Assembly (NCBI GenBank): GCA_947311745.1
Contig: CAMZLT010000251.1
Coordinates: forward strand, 1-7,866
Length of the DNA stretch: 7,866 bases
Reading direction: 5' to 3'
From: an uncultured Flavobacteriaceae bacterium
GTDB lineage: Bacteria; Bacteroidota; Bacteroidia; Flavobacteriales; Flavobacteriaceae
In this document: positions 1-6,917 of the stretch, piece by piece
Layout: every line of letters starts with the position of its first letter
How positions within the stretch are numbered: position 1 is the stretch's first letter
The notes under the pieces: model-generated
What the model was told of the DNA's origin: nothing
Database searches by the model: none
What the model saw: only the letters and a program-made list of their open reading frames with translations
Made by a program: the position numbers and the translations under genes

Positions 1-70
1 GAATAATTAAGGTGTTTGCAGTACCTAAATCTATTGCTATTTCCTCTGTTAAAAAATCGAAAAAACCCAT
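1..70 (-). CDS. mreB: Rod shape-determining protein MreB, N-terminal fragment cut by the window edge
   Basis: Only the first 23 codons are inside the window, read leftwards from an ATG at 70-68. The translation begins MGFFDFLTEEIAIDLGTANT and continues LII. This is the start of MreB, including the phosphate-1 nucleotide-binding loop of the actin fold (IDLGTANT). MreB is the bacterial actin homologue that polymerises under the inner membrane and guides lateral peptidoglycan synthesis in rods. The gene follows purH in the same direction after 98 bp without a GC-rich hairpin, so read-through from purH is possible. A weak -7-like element (TACCTTTA, 118-125 on the minus strand) could also drive it. 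The purH-mre order is familiar in Flavobacteria, and mreC/mreD would be expected beyond the left edge. Identification is firm despite the short stretch, because the loop is highly diagnostic. Confidence 0.9.
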   Translation of the reverse strand, partial: MGFFDFLTEEIAIDLGTANTLII

Positions 71-168
71 ATAAAATTTTATTTTAAAGTGTAGTTGTAG
101 TTGTTTTGTTATTTTGGTAAAGGTATAAAAAAATATTATATGTTTTTTAGAGTTTTTTAAGAAAATTT

Positions 169-1695
169 TTAGTGTTTAAAATGTCGTGTATTGGTAAAAA
201 CCATAGCTAAATTATTGGCATCGCAATATGCAATGGATAGTTTGTCTTTTATAGAGCCTCCTGGTTGGATAATTGCGTGTACTCCTGCATTATCGGCAAT
301 TTCTACACAGTCAGGAAATGGAAAAAAAGCATCACTTGCCATAACTGCATTTTTTAAATCAAAATTAAAATGTTTTGCTTTTGCAATGGCTTGATTCAAT
401 GCATCTACTCTAGATGTTTGTCCTGTGCCACTTGCACATAATTGTTTGTTTTTTACTAAAACAATAGTATTTGATTTGGTGTTTTTACAAATTTTAGAAG
501 CAAAAAGTAAATCCTCTATTTCCGAATCGCTTGGTGTACTATTGGTAACAGTTGTTAGATTTTTTTTGCAATCTGTAATAAAGTCTTTTTCTTGAACTAA
601 ATAACCGTTTAAACAAGTTCGGATAATTTGATTTTTTTGGTCTGTTTGTTTTTGTTGTAAAATAATTCTATTCTTTTTCTCTTTTAGTATTTCTAATGCT
701 TTTTCAGAATAGGATGGTGCGATAACTACTTCGCAAAATAATTTATGTATTTCGGTAGCTGTTTTTTCGTCAACAGTAGTGTTTGCAATTAAAATTCCAC
801 CAAAAGCCGATGTTGGATCGCCAGCAAGTGCATCAATATACGCTTGATAAATAGTGTCTCTTTGGGCAACACCACAGGCATTATTGTGTTTTAAAATGGC
901 AAAAGTTGGTTTTTCATTTTCAAATTCTTGTATTAAGGTTACTGCTGCATCAACATCTAACAAATTGTTATATGACAATTCTTTACCGTTTAATTTGATG
1001 AAAATTTCCTCTAAATCACCAAAGAAAAAACCTTTTTGATGTGGATTTTCTCCATATCGTAAAGTTTGATGCTTTTGTTCACTAATTTTTAGATTGTTTT
1101 GGTTAAAATCTTGATTGAAATAGGTGAAAATTGCCGTGTCGTAATTTGATGAAATATGAAATGATTGTAAGGCAAAATATTTTCTATCTAAAAGGGTTGT
1201 TTTTCCTTTTTTAGAATCTAATAATTTTTCTAATTGACTATATTGATCTCTTGAAGAAATACAAATTACATCTTTAAAATTTTTTGCAGCAGCTCGAATT
1301 AATGAAATACCTCCAATATCAATTTTTTCAATAATTTCTTGTTCGGAGTTGGCATTTTTTACGGTTTCTTCAAAAGGATATAAATCTACGATTACCAAGT
1401 CAATTTTAGGTATTTCGTAGGATTTGAGTTCTTTATTGTCAGTTTCGTTATTTCGTCTAGCAAGTATTCCTCCAAATACTTTTGGGTGTAATGTTTTTAC
1501 TCTCCCTCCTAAAATGGAAGGGTATTCGGTAATATTTTCAACAGGAATTACAGGGATATCTAGTTCTTTTAAAAATTTCTCCGTTCCTCCAGTTGAATAA
1601 ATAGTGATACCTAAATTATGTAATTTTTTTGCTATAGGTTTTAGCCCTTCTTTATAATATACCGAAATTAAAGCTGATTGAATTGATTTTTCCAT
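169..1695 (-). CDS. purH: Bifunctional purine biosynthesis protein PurH (AICAR formyltransferase / IMP cyclohydrolase)
   Basis: PurH catalyses the last two steps of de novo IMP synthesis in the cytoplasm: formyl transfer from 10-formyl-tetrahydrofolate to AICAR, then ring closure to IMP. The 508 residues match the family's usual length of about 510-530. The N-terminal MGS-like cyclohydrolase domain shows STGGT (34-38) and GGRVKTLHP (63-71, with the conserved Lys67), then RAAAKN (134-139). The formyltransferase domain carries LRYGENPHQ (212-220), the catalytic Lys-His pair in LKHNNACGVA (K269, H270), SDAFFPFPD (454-462) and QPGGSIKD (477-484). The ATG at 1695 gives an N-terminus in register with the family. 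A TAnnTTTG element lies 25 bp upstream, and the gene is separated from the yceI unit by a terminator, so it probably has its own promoter. All key residues are present and I see no damage. Confidence 0.97.
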   Translation of the reverse strand: MEKSIQSALISVYYKEGLKPIAKKLHNLGITIYSTGGTEKFLKELDIPVIPVENITEYPSILGGRVKTLHPKVFGGILARRNNETDNKELKSYEIPKIDLVIVDLYPFEETVKNANSEQEIIEKIDIGGISLIRAAAKNFKDVICISSRDQYSQLEKLLDSKKGKTTLLDRKYFALQSFHISSNYDTAIFTYFNQDFNQNNLKISEQKHQTLRYGENPHQKGFFFGDLEEIFIKLNGKELSYNNLLDVDAAVTLIQEFENEKPTFAILKHNNACGVAQRDTIYQAYIDALAGDPTSAFGGILIANTTVDEKTATEIHKLFCEVVIAPSYSEKALEILKEKKNRIILQQKQTDQKNQIIRTCLNGYLVQEKDFITDCKKNLTTVTNSTPSDSEIEDLLFASKICKNTKSNTIVLVKNKQLCASGTGQTSRVDALNQAIAKAKHFNFDLKNAVMASDAFFPFPDCVEIADNAGVHAIIQPGGSIKDKLSIAYCDANNLAMVFTNTRHFKH

Positions 1696-1720
1696 TTTGT
1701 GAAGTGTTGTGTTGTTTGTG

Positions 1721-1728
1721 CAAAATTA
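1721..1728 (-). promoter_or_regulatory. Candidate Bacteroidota -7 element for purH
   Basis: Read on the minus strand, this is TAATTTTG, an exact match to the TAnnTTTG -7 consensus used by the Bacteroidota primary sigma factor. It ends 25 bp before the purH ATG, so transcription would start near 1714 with a leader of roughly 19 nt. I could not find a TTG -33 box at the usual 17-23 bp spacing, so this is a half-supported promoter. No purine riboswitch-like structure fits in such a short leader. Confidence 0.5.
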
Positions 1729-1786
1729 CAATATCTATAAACTTTGCATATTTTTTAATGTTACTAAAATGTAAAGTTTTATACAT

Positions 1787-1816
1787 AAAAAAAGCATCTA
1801 ATTTATTAGATGCTTT
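1787..1816 (-). terminator. Rho-independent terminator closing the LUD-cdsA-psd-ACBP-yceI operon
   Basis: A perfect 11-bp inverted repeat (AAAGCATCTAA at 1791-1801, TTAGATGCTTT at 1806-1816) encloses a 4-nt loop. In the minus direction the stem runs into seven consecutive T (the A-run at 1787-1793 on the plus strand), the classic intrinsic terminator layout. It lies 40 bp past the yceI stop codon and about 60 bp upstream of the purH -7 element, so it separates the two units. The plus direction also has three T at the stem end, but no gene there needs it. Confidence 0.85.
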
Positions 1817-1855
1817 GTCATTTGTACGCGAATAATATCGTTTTTGAAGTGAAAA

Positions 1856-2452
1856 TTAGTTCACTTTTAAGTAACTTGTAATGTTTATTTTTACTTCATT
1901 CCAAGTTTTACTGATGCCATCTGCTCCTTTATGTTTGTCAAAACATACTTTATTTAAGGCATCAATTGCTAGTTTTGCTTGCCAGTTTTCTAAGTCAATT
2001 GTTGCTTCAATTTGTGCTAACTGACCTGAAACAGTATATGAAATAGGGAAATTTTTAGAAATTCCATTCATTTTTAAGCTTACATTTCCTTTGCCATTTT
2101 TTTCTAAATTAATTTTTCCTGTTAAGTTTTTAGTATCTTTCATTGAACCAAAAAAGCTATTAATTAATTTAGCATCTCTACCTTCATTTTTTGAATCAAT
2201 GCTGTTTACAGGAATGCTAAATTCTAAGCCATCAAGTGCATCATTAGCATTGGTAGCTTTTTTCGTATTTGTAATATTTACAGTTTTGAAAACGCCAGAA
2301 ACAGGGATTTTTTCGGTAGTTTTAAAGGCAGTCCATTTTATAGTTGTTGCTTTTGGTTCGATGCTATATTTGATTTCAGGTGTTTTTTCTTTTTGTTTAC
2401 AAGAAAGTACTGTAATTGTGATAATAGATAAGATTACTGCTAATTTTTTCAT
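1856..2452 (-). CDS. YceI-like family lipoprotein, predicted lipid-binding beta-barrel
   Basis: This 198-residue protein starts with a signal peptide (MKK, then hydrophobic residues 4-16) and a lipobox VLSC with Cys18 as the likely lipidated residue. It is therefore probably anchored in the periplasmic or outer-membrane face of the envelope. The rest resembles the YceI-like fold, a lipocalin-like barrel that binds isoprenoids or similar amphiphiles in characterised members. Visible family features are IKWTAFK (38-44), VSGVFK (51-56), GRDAKLINSFF (91-101) and a C-terminal KTWNEVKI (182-189). The ligand here is unknown. The gene starts 5 bp after the ACBP stop codon and is the last gene of the lipid operon, just before a terminator, which fits an envelope lipid role but does not prove it. 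The residues after Cys18 (KQKEK) are basic rather than acidic, so surface exposure is uncertain. Confidence 0.85.
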   Translation of the reverse strand: MKKLAVILSIITITVLSCKQKEKTPEIKYSIEPKATTIKWTAFKTTEKIPVSGVFKTVNITNTKKATNANDALDGLEFSIPVNSIDSKNEGRDAKLINSFFGSMKDTKNLTGKINLEKNGKGNVSLKMNGISKNFPISYTVSGQLAQIEATIDLENWQAKLAIDALNKVCFDKHKGADGISKTWNEVKINITSYLKVN

Positions 2453-2457
2453 GATAT

Positions 2458-2724
2458 TTATAATTTAATATTGTTATGTTTTTCGACAAGTTCTATGTAT
2501 TTTTGTTTTGCTTCCTCTTTAGTTACACTGCTAAATTGAAATAAAGCGTTTAATTTAAATCCATTACGGATTGCATCATCACCAGAAGGCATGTACATGC
2601 CAGAATTATTAGTTGCAATTTTAAAATAAGCATAAAAATGTAGCATTACATCTGGCGGTAATTTTTTTGTCATTGCCGAAGCAATTTCAAAAGCTTTTTT
2701 AAATTTAGAATCTAATGTATCCAT
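2458..2724 (-). CDS. Acyl-CoA-binding protein (ACBP) homologue, divergent
   Basis: I place the start at the ATG at 2724, giving 88 residues, the usual ACBP length of 86-90. A longer reading from 2748 would overlap the end of psd and add eight atypical residues. ACBP is a small four-helix cytosolic protein that binds long-chain acyl-CoA. Recognisable parts are LPPDVMLHFYAYFKIAT (22-38, matching the family's P-x-x-x-x-L...Y-x-x-Y-K-x-A-T), FKLNALFQ (56-63) and EEAKQKYIELV (70-80). Of the known ligand contacts, Y31, K35, K57 and Y76 are kept, while the second helix-2 tyrosine is Phe34 and the normal KWxAW motif has lost both tryptophans (KLNAL). It begins 7 bp after psd and ends 5 bp before yceI. 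A role in supplying or buffering acyl-CoA for phospholipid synthesis is inference from this context. Confidence 0.85.
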   Translation of the reverse strand: MDTLDSKFKKAFEIASAMTKKLPPDVMLHFYAYFKIATNNSGMYMPSGDDAIRNGFKLNALFQFSSVTKEEAKQKYIELVEKHNNIKL

Positions 2725-2731
2725 TTTGTTA

Positions 2732-3385
2732 TTATTCAATTTGTGCAATTATGTTTTCACCACCTTTTACAACATCGTTTAACTTTACTGTGACTTTCAT
2801 ATCTAGAGGAATAAATATATCTACTCTAGAGCCAAACTTAATAAAACCAGCATCGCTTCCTTGTACGGTTTTGTCATTTACTTTTGCGTAATTTACAATT
2901 CTACGTGCTAAAGCTCCTGCAATTTGTCGGTATAAAATTTCACCAACCGTATTGTTTTCTACAACAATGGTGGTTCTTTCGTTGTCAGTAGATGCTTTAG
3001 GATGCCATGCAACAAGGTATTTTCCTGGATGATATTTGCTGTATTTTACAATTCCGCTTATAGGATATCTTGTAACGTGTACGTTAAAAGGCGACATGAA
3101 AATAGATATTTGTCTTCTTTTGCCTTTAAAATATTCTGGTTCTTCTACCTCTTCGATAACAACTACTTTTCCATCTACAGGTGCTATTATTTGTTTTTCG
3201 TTTTGTTTGGTATTTCGTTTTGGATTTCTAAAAAATTGTAAAACGATTAGTAATAAGATTAATAATAGTATCATTATTAATTTGTTTAGCCAAACCGTTT
3301 CGATAAATTTATCGCTAAGTAAAATTCCTGCAACGGTTATTGCTGAGGTAATAAATATAATGGTTTGTCCTTCTTTGTGAAACAT
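2732..3385 (-). CDS. psd: Phosphatidylserine decarboxylase proenzyme
   Basis: Psd decarboxylates phosphatidylserine to phosphatidylethanolamine at the inner membrane, using a pyruvoyl group made by self-cleavage. The 217-residue length fits the short bacterial form of the family. Two hydrophobic segments (about 8-24 and 34-52) anchor the N-terminus, followed by FFRNPKR (51-57), APVDGKV (68-74, Asp71), SPFNVHVTRYPISG (98-111, His103) and NER. The cleavage site is the Gly-Ser in IKFGSRVD. Self-cleavage before Ser186 would leave a 32-residue alpha chain starting with the pyruvoyl residue. The ATG at 3385 comes 1 bp after the cdsA stop codon, so translation is probably coupled. CdsA makes the CDP-diacylglycerol used upstream in the same pathway. 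No phosphatidylserine synthase gene is in the window. Confidence 0.95.
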   Translation of the reverse strand: MFHKEGQTIIFITSAITVAGILLSDKFIETVWLNKLIMILLLILLLIVLQFFRNPKRNTKQNEKQIIAPVDGKVVVIEEVEEPEYFKGKRRQISIFMSPFNVHVTRYPISGIVKYSKYHPGKYLVAWHPKASTDNERTTIVVENNTVGEILYRQIAGALARRIVNYAKVNDKTVQGSDAGFIKFGSRVDIFIPLDMKVTVKLNDVVKGGENIIAQIE

Positions 3386-3386
3386 A

Positions 3387-4199
3387 TTATGAAATTAAAA
3401 GTATGTATATAAATATAAATGGAATTGCAAATATAAAACTATCTAGTCTATCTAAAAATCCACCATGACCAGGAATTAAATTACTGCTATCTTTTAGGTT
3501 CGCTTCTCGTTTAAACATCGATTCGATTAAATCGCCAATTGTGCCGAAAACGCTTACAATTACGGCGATAATCAGCCAATTAAAAAAAGATAGTTTAGTA
3601 AAATAAATAGCTAAAATATAACTAAAAATCATACTAAAAATGGCACCTCCAATAAAACCTTCAATAGTTTTTTTTGGTGAAATGCGTTCGAATAATTTGG
3701 TTTTACCTATTTTTCGTCCTACCAAATACGCAAAAGTGTCGTTTGTCCATATTAATATAAAAATTCCTAAAACAATTTTTCCGTTAAATGGCGAAGTAGT
3801 ATTTATTTCTGCAACTTGTAGTAGTAATGTAAATGGTATTATTATATAAACGAATAGTAGTATTGTATCACTTAGTTCTTTTCGTATGTTCTTTTTTGAA
3901 AAAAGAGTTGTAATAAACGGAATAAATAGTAGAAATATAGATAAGGCAAAGAGAATTCTTTTTAAACTTATAAAATCTACATTTGTTGTATTTGAAATAG
4001 AGGAGAAGTAATAGGTTACAATTCCTAAAATATAGGGTAAATTACTTTTAATTTTTTTTAATTTTTTGAATTCGTAAATACAAAACAGTAAAAAGCCTAA
4101 AAATATAAAAAAGAATATTTTAGCGTTGACCATTGTGGCAAATACAATAATGGCAACATATAAAATTCCGAAAATTAGTCGTTTGGTAAAATTATTCAT
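3387..4199 (-). CDS. cdsA: Phosphatidate cytidylyltransferase (CDP-diacylglycerol synthase)
   Basis: CdsA converts phosphatidic acid and CTP to CDP-diacylglycerol, the branch-point precursor of membrane phospholipids, within the inner membrane. The 270 residues are mostly hydrophobic, with about seven to eight likely membrane segments, the first near 8-24. Signature stretches are WTNDTFAYLVGR (151-162, Asp154), SPKKTIEGFIGG (174-185), GTIGDLIESMFKR (219-231, Asp223) and the C-terminal family signature PGHGGFLDRLDS (243-254, with Asp250 and Asp253). These contain the acidic residues that bind the metal and nucleotide in the family. It starts 3 bp after the LUD gene and ends 1 bp before psd, inside a compact operon. 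Nothing is missing or unusual. Confidence 0.96.
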   Translation of the reverse strand: MNNFTKRLIFGILYVAIIVFATMVNAKIFFFIFLGFLLFCIYEFKKLKKIKSNLPYILGIVTYYFSSISNTTNVDFISLKRILFALSIFLLFIPFITTLFSKKNIRKELSDTILLFVYIIIPFTLLLQVAEINTTSPFNGKIVLGIFILIWTNDTFAYLVGRKIGKTKLFERISPKKTIEGFIGGAIFSMIFSYILAIYFTKLSFFNWLIIAVIVSVFGTIGDLIESMFKREANLKDSSNLIPGHGGFLDRLDSFIFAIPFIFIYILLIS

Positions 4200-4202
4200 T
4201 GT

Positions 4203-4796
4203 TTATAAATCTTCTAATAATAAAAGATATAATTTTTTAGTGTTTAGGTTTCCGTAATCCATCAAATTGTCTAATTTTTTGGTAGTATCGTAGTGTTTTA
4301 CAGCACTGATGTTTGATGGTTTTTCCTTTTTATATTTGGAATTAATACTGGTTAAGACATCTTTTTTTTCTTTTAAAATTTGACTGGTTTTGGCAAATAC
4401 AATAAAATTTTCAGGTAATTCGTTTAGTTTTATTTCCTTTATTTGATTGGAGGAAAACAAGATACTACCATCTTCGGCAACTAATTGTTCGCAATTGGTA
4501 AAAAAAGCTTTTGTTTTATCGATTTTATTACTGCTATTTATATTTAAAATAAAGGCTAATTTATCTAAGTCATCATTAAAGCAGACTAGACTATTCCAAT
4601 TATTTTCTATTAAAATGTTTTTTAGATTTTCATTTATTTCCTCTTGCGTGGTACAGTATAAAAATTTTCCTTTTTTATTAGTGAAATTATGAGCAAAAAG
4701 TTCATCTAAGGGCAAATTTAGGTTGGATTCAAATTTATTTGAATCCTCTTCTTTTGGTTTACTGCCTGTCGAAAATATTTTTTTAAAAAAATTCAT
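4203..4796 (-). CDS. LUD-domain (LutC/YkgG-like) protein, degenerate, function unknown
   Basis: The 197 residues have a charged, low-complexity N-terminus (1-30) followed by a domain that resembles the LUD fold of LutC/YkgG. The best markers are CEQLVAEDGSILFSS (102-116, matching the family's A-x-x-T/D-G-S strand), LPENFIVFAKTSQIL (127-141) and the C-terminal LYLLLLEDL. LutC itself belongs to the LutABC lactate oxidation complex, but no lutA or lutB is here. The later LUD signatures (normally G-x-S-x-T-x-D-I-E and H-G-P) appear only as NISAVKHYDTTKKLDN (162-177) and NLNTKKL, so the usual conserved residues are largely lost. It leads the lipid operon, 3 bp before cdsA and behind its own -7 element, so lactate metabolism seems unlikely. 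Family assignment is moderately sure; function is not known to me. Confidence 0.75.
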   Translation of the reverse strand: MNFFKKIFSTGSKPKEEDSNKFESNLNLPLDELFAHNFTNKKGKFLYCTTQEEINENLKNILIENNWNSLVCFNDDLDKLAFILNINSSNKIDKTKAFFTNCEQLVAEDGSILFSSNQIKEIKLNELPENFIVFAKTSQILKEKKDVLTSINSKYKKEKPSNISAVKHYDTTKKLDNLMDYGNLNTKKLYLLLLEDL

Positions 4797-4811
4797 AGTT
4801 TAAAAATCGGA

Positions 4812-4819
4812 CAAATATA
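4812..4819 (-). promoter_or_regulatory. Candidate Bacteroidota -7 element for the LUD-cdsA-psd-ACBP-yceI operon
   Basis: On the minus strand this reads TATATTTG, an exact TAnnTTTG match, 15 bp before the ATG of the LUD gene. Transcription would start around 4806, leaving a leader of only about 10 nt. No TTG -33 box sits at the standard spacing. The position, between the ftsH hairpin and the first gene of a tightly packed operon, supports a real start site for that operon. Confidence 0.5.
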
Positions 4820-4857
4820 CGTAAAAATACAAACTTATTAAGAGGTATTATAGAATC

Positions 4858-4888
4858 AAATAAGGCTTCGTGTAGCGAAGCCTTATTT
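4858..4888. terminator. Strong hairpin terminator after ftsH, probably bidirectional
   Basis: This is a perfect 13-bp inverted repeat (AAATAAGGCTTCG at 4858-4870, CGAAGCCTTATTT at 4876-4888) with a 5-nt loop. It lies 15 bp past the ftsH stop codon and upstream of the LUD -7 element, so it probably ends the rsfS-ftsH transcript. In the minus direction the T-rich tail is short (TTATTT, then GATTC). In the plus direction it is better (TTATTTTTATT). It could therefore also block antisense transcription coming from the left. Confidence 0.75.
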
Positions 4889-4903
4889 TTATTGGTATAG
4901 AAT

Positions 4904-6907
4904 TTACTCCTCTTCTTTAGAAGGTGTAATATTAGAAATACTTCCTTTTGGTTTTGTAGCAATTGGTGATTTAACAAATGGTCTTTCACCAAAAATACGA
5001 ATTAAATCATCGCCAAAAATTACTTCTTTTTCGAGTAATAATTCTGCTAATTCGGTAAGTTTATCTTTGTTTTCTGTTAGTACTTGAATCGCTCTTTTGT
5101 ATTGGTTTTCAATTAATTCAGATATTTCATCATCAATAACTTGAGCCGTTTTTTCAGAGTACGGTTTTGTAAAGCCATATTCGTTTTGACCACTAGAATC
5201 GTAATAGCTAATATTTCCTATTTTGTCGCTTAATCCGTAAACGGTAACCATAGCTTTTGCTTGTTTGGTTACTTTTTCTAAATCGCTTAATGCACCTGTT
5301 GAAATAATATTAAAAATTACTTTTTCAGCAGCTCTACCACCAAGTGTAGCACACATTTCGTCTAGCATTTGTTGTTTTTCTACAAGCATGCGTTCTTCTG
5401 GTAAATACCAAGCAGCACCTAAAGATTGTCCTCTTGGTACGATGGTAACTTTTACTAGTGGAGCAGCGTGTTCTAGCATCCAGCTAACCGTTGCGTGTCC
5501 TGCTTCATGAAAAGCAACTGTACGTCTTTCTTTAACGGTAATTAATTTATTTTTCTTTTCTAAACCACCAACAATTCTATCGGTAGCGTCTAAAAAGTCT
5601 TGATGATGTACTGTTTTTCTGTTTTTTCTCGCAGCCATAAGAGCAGCTTCGTTACATAAATTGGCAATATCTGCTCCTGAAAAGCCAGGTGTTTGCTTTG
5701 CTAAGAACTCTAATTTAACATCGTTGTTTAATTTTAAAGGTTTGATGTGTACTGCAAAAATTTCTTTACGTTCGTTTAGGTCAGGTAAATCTACAAAAAT
5801 TTGTCTGTCAAAACGACCAGCACGCATAAGTGCTTTGTCTAAAACATCAGCACGATTGGTTGCTGCAATAACGATTACGTTAGTGTCTGAACCAAAACCA
5901 TCCATTTCAGTTAAAAGTTGATTTAAAGTGTTTTCTCTCTCATCATTTCCGCCAGTCATGTTATTTTTACCTCTTGCTCTACCAATAGCATCAATTTCAT
6001 CTATAAAAATGATACTTGGTGATTTTAATTTCGCTTGTTTGAATAAATCTCGTACACGAGAAGCACCAACACCAACAAACATTTCAACAAAATCCGATCC
6101 TGATAAAGAGAAAAACGGCACATTTGCTTCGCCAGCAACAGCTTTTGCTAGTAATGTTTTTCCAGTTCCAGGAGGTCCAACTAGCAAAGCTCCTTTTGGT
6201 ATTTTACCACCAAGTTTGGTATATTTGTCTGGTTTTTTTAAGAAATCTACAATTTCTTGTACTTCTTCTTTTGCTCCTTCTAATCCTGCAACATCTTTAA
6301 AAGTAATTTTTACTTTTTGATTTTTTTGATCGAATAATTTAGCTCTTGATTTACCAATATTAAAAATTTGTCCTGGCCCACTACCTCCAGTAGCTCCTCC
6401 AGACATTTTTCGCATAAAAAATAGCCAAACTGCAATTAAAATGATAAAAGGTAAAAAACTCATTAGCATTTCTCCTGTAGAATTGTCGTATACTTCGTTA
6501 TCAAAAACTAAATCTAAATTATACTTTTGAATGTTATTATCTATGTAATTTTCAAAATTTTGAAATTCACCATATGTAATGATAAAATTTGGTTGCTTTC
6601 CGTTTTTAAGAAAACTCTGTGTTTTAAAGTATTTTTTATATTCTTCTTTTTCTTTGGCTTCTTTTTTTAAAAAAACTTGGGCAGTTCCTAAATTTTTTAT
6701 TGTTACGATTTTTTTAATATCGTTTTTTGGTAAAATTTCTTTAAATTGTGAGTAAGTAACTTTTTCTCGTTCCTCTCCATTATTCATTACAAGATAAATG
6801 AATATAGCCGAAAATGCAGCAACGTATAACCAAGAAATATTAAATTTAAATTTAATTTCTTTTAGTTCGTTTTTTTTATTGTTAGGTTTGTTTTTATCTT
6901 TATTCAT
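4904..6907 (-). CDS. ftsH: ATP-dependent zinc metalloprotease FtsH (membrane AAA+ protease)
   Basis: FtsH is a hexameric inner-membrane protease that pulls misfolded membrane proteins and short-lived regulators through an ATP-driven pore. The 667 residues are in the normal range. Domains in order: a basic N-terminus; membrane segment 1 (about 25-41); a periplasmic domain; membrane segment 2 (about 148-165); the AAA+ module with Walker A GPPGTGKT (244-251), pore loop MFVGV (276-280), Walker B FIDEID (301-306) and arginine fingers R365 and R368; then the M41 peptidase with HEAGH (467-471) and third zinc ligand Asp542 in LSDLE. The C-terminal tail ends in KEEE. All catalytic residues are intact. 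The ATG at 6907 follows rsfS by 10 bp, so the two are probably co-transcribed. In E. coli FtsH degrades LpxC to balance lipid synthesis; whether its position beside a lipid operon matters here is inference. Confidence 0.98.
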   Translation of the reverse strand: MNKDKNKPNNKKNELKEIKFKFNISWLYVAAFSAIFIYLVMNNGEEREKVTYSQFKEILPKNDIKKIVTIKNLGTAQVFLKKEAKEKEEYKKYFKTQSFLKNGKQPNFIITYGEFQNFENYIDNNIQKYNLDLVFDNEVYDNSTGEMLMSFLPFIILIAVWLFFMRKMSGGATGGSGPGQIFNIGKSRAKLFDQKNQKVKITFKDVAGLEGAKEEVQEIVDFLKKPDKYTKLGGKIPKGALLVGPPGTGKTLLAKAVAGEANVPFFSLSGSDFVEMFVGVGASRVRDLFKQAKLKSPSIIFIDEIDAIGRARGKNNMTGGNDERENTLNQLLTEMDGFGSDTNVIVIAATNRADVLDKALMRAGRFDRQIFVDLPDLNERKEIFAVHIKPLKLNNDVKLEFLAKQTPGFSGADIANLCNEAALMAARKNRKTVHHQDFLDATDRIVGGLEKKNKLITVKERRTVAFHEAGHATVSWMLEHAAPLVKVTIVPRGQSLGAAWYLPEERMLVEKQQMLDEMCATLGGRAAEKVIFNIISTGALSDLEKVTKQAKAMVTVYGLSDKIGNISYYDSSGQNEYGFTKPYSEKTAQVIDDEISELIENQYKRAIQVLTENKDKLTELAELLLEKEVIFGDDLIRIFGERPFVKSPIATKPKGSISNITPSKEEE

Positions 6908-6917
6908 ACGTTATTTA

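Noticed and set aside
2091..2468. A 125-codon plus-strand open frame, opposite yceI.
   Set aside because: It is the antisense shadow of a well-supported lipoprotein gene. Its hydrophobic makeup follows from the complementary A/T-rich codons.
2725..2748. An eight-codon upstream extension of the ACBP gene (start at 2748).
   Set aside because: It would overlap the end of psd and add residues not typical of ACBPs. The ATG at 2724 gives the standard 88-residue length and a 7-bp gap.
4203..4796. Calling this gene lutC (lactate utilisation).
   Set aside because: No lutA or lutB is nearby, key signatures are degenerate and the context is lipid synthesis, so the symbol would mislead.
4783..4992. A 69-codon minus-strand open frame spanning the end of ftsH and the start of the LUD gene.
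   Set aside because: It is out of frame with both real genes, crosses the terminator hairpin and has no recognisable family features.
5928..6320. A 130-codon plus-strand open frame, opposite the ftsH ATPase domain.
   Set aside because: It is the complement of highly conserved Walker and SRH codons, without promoter or family features.
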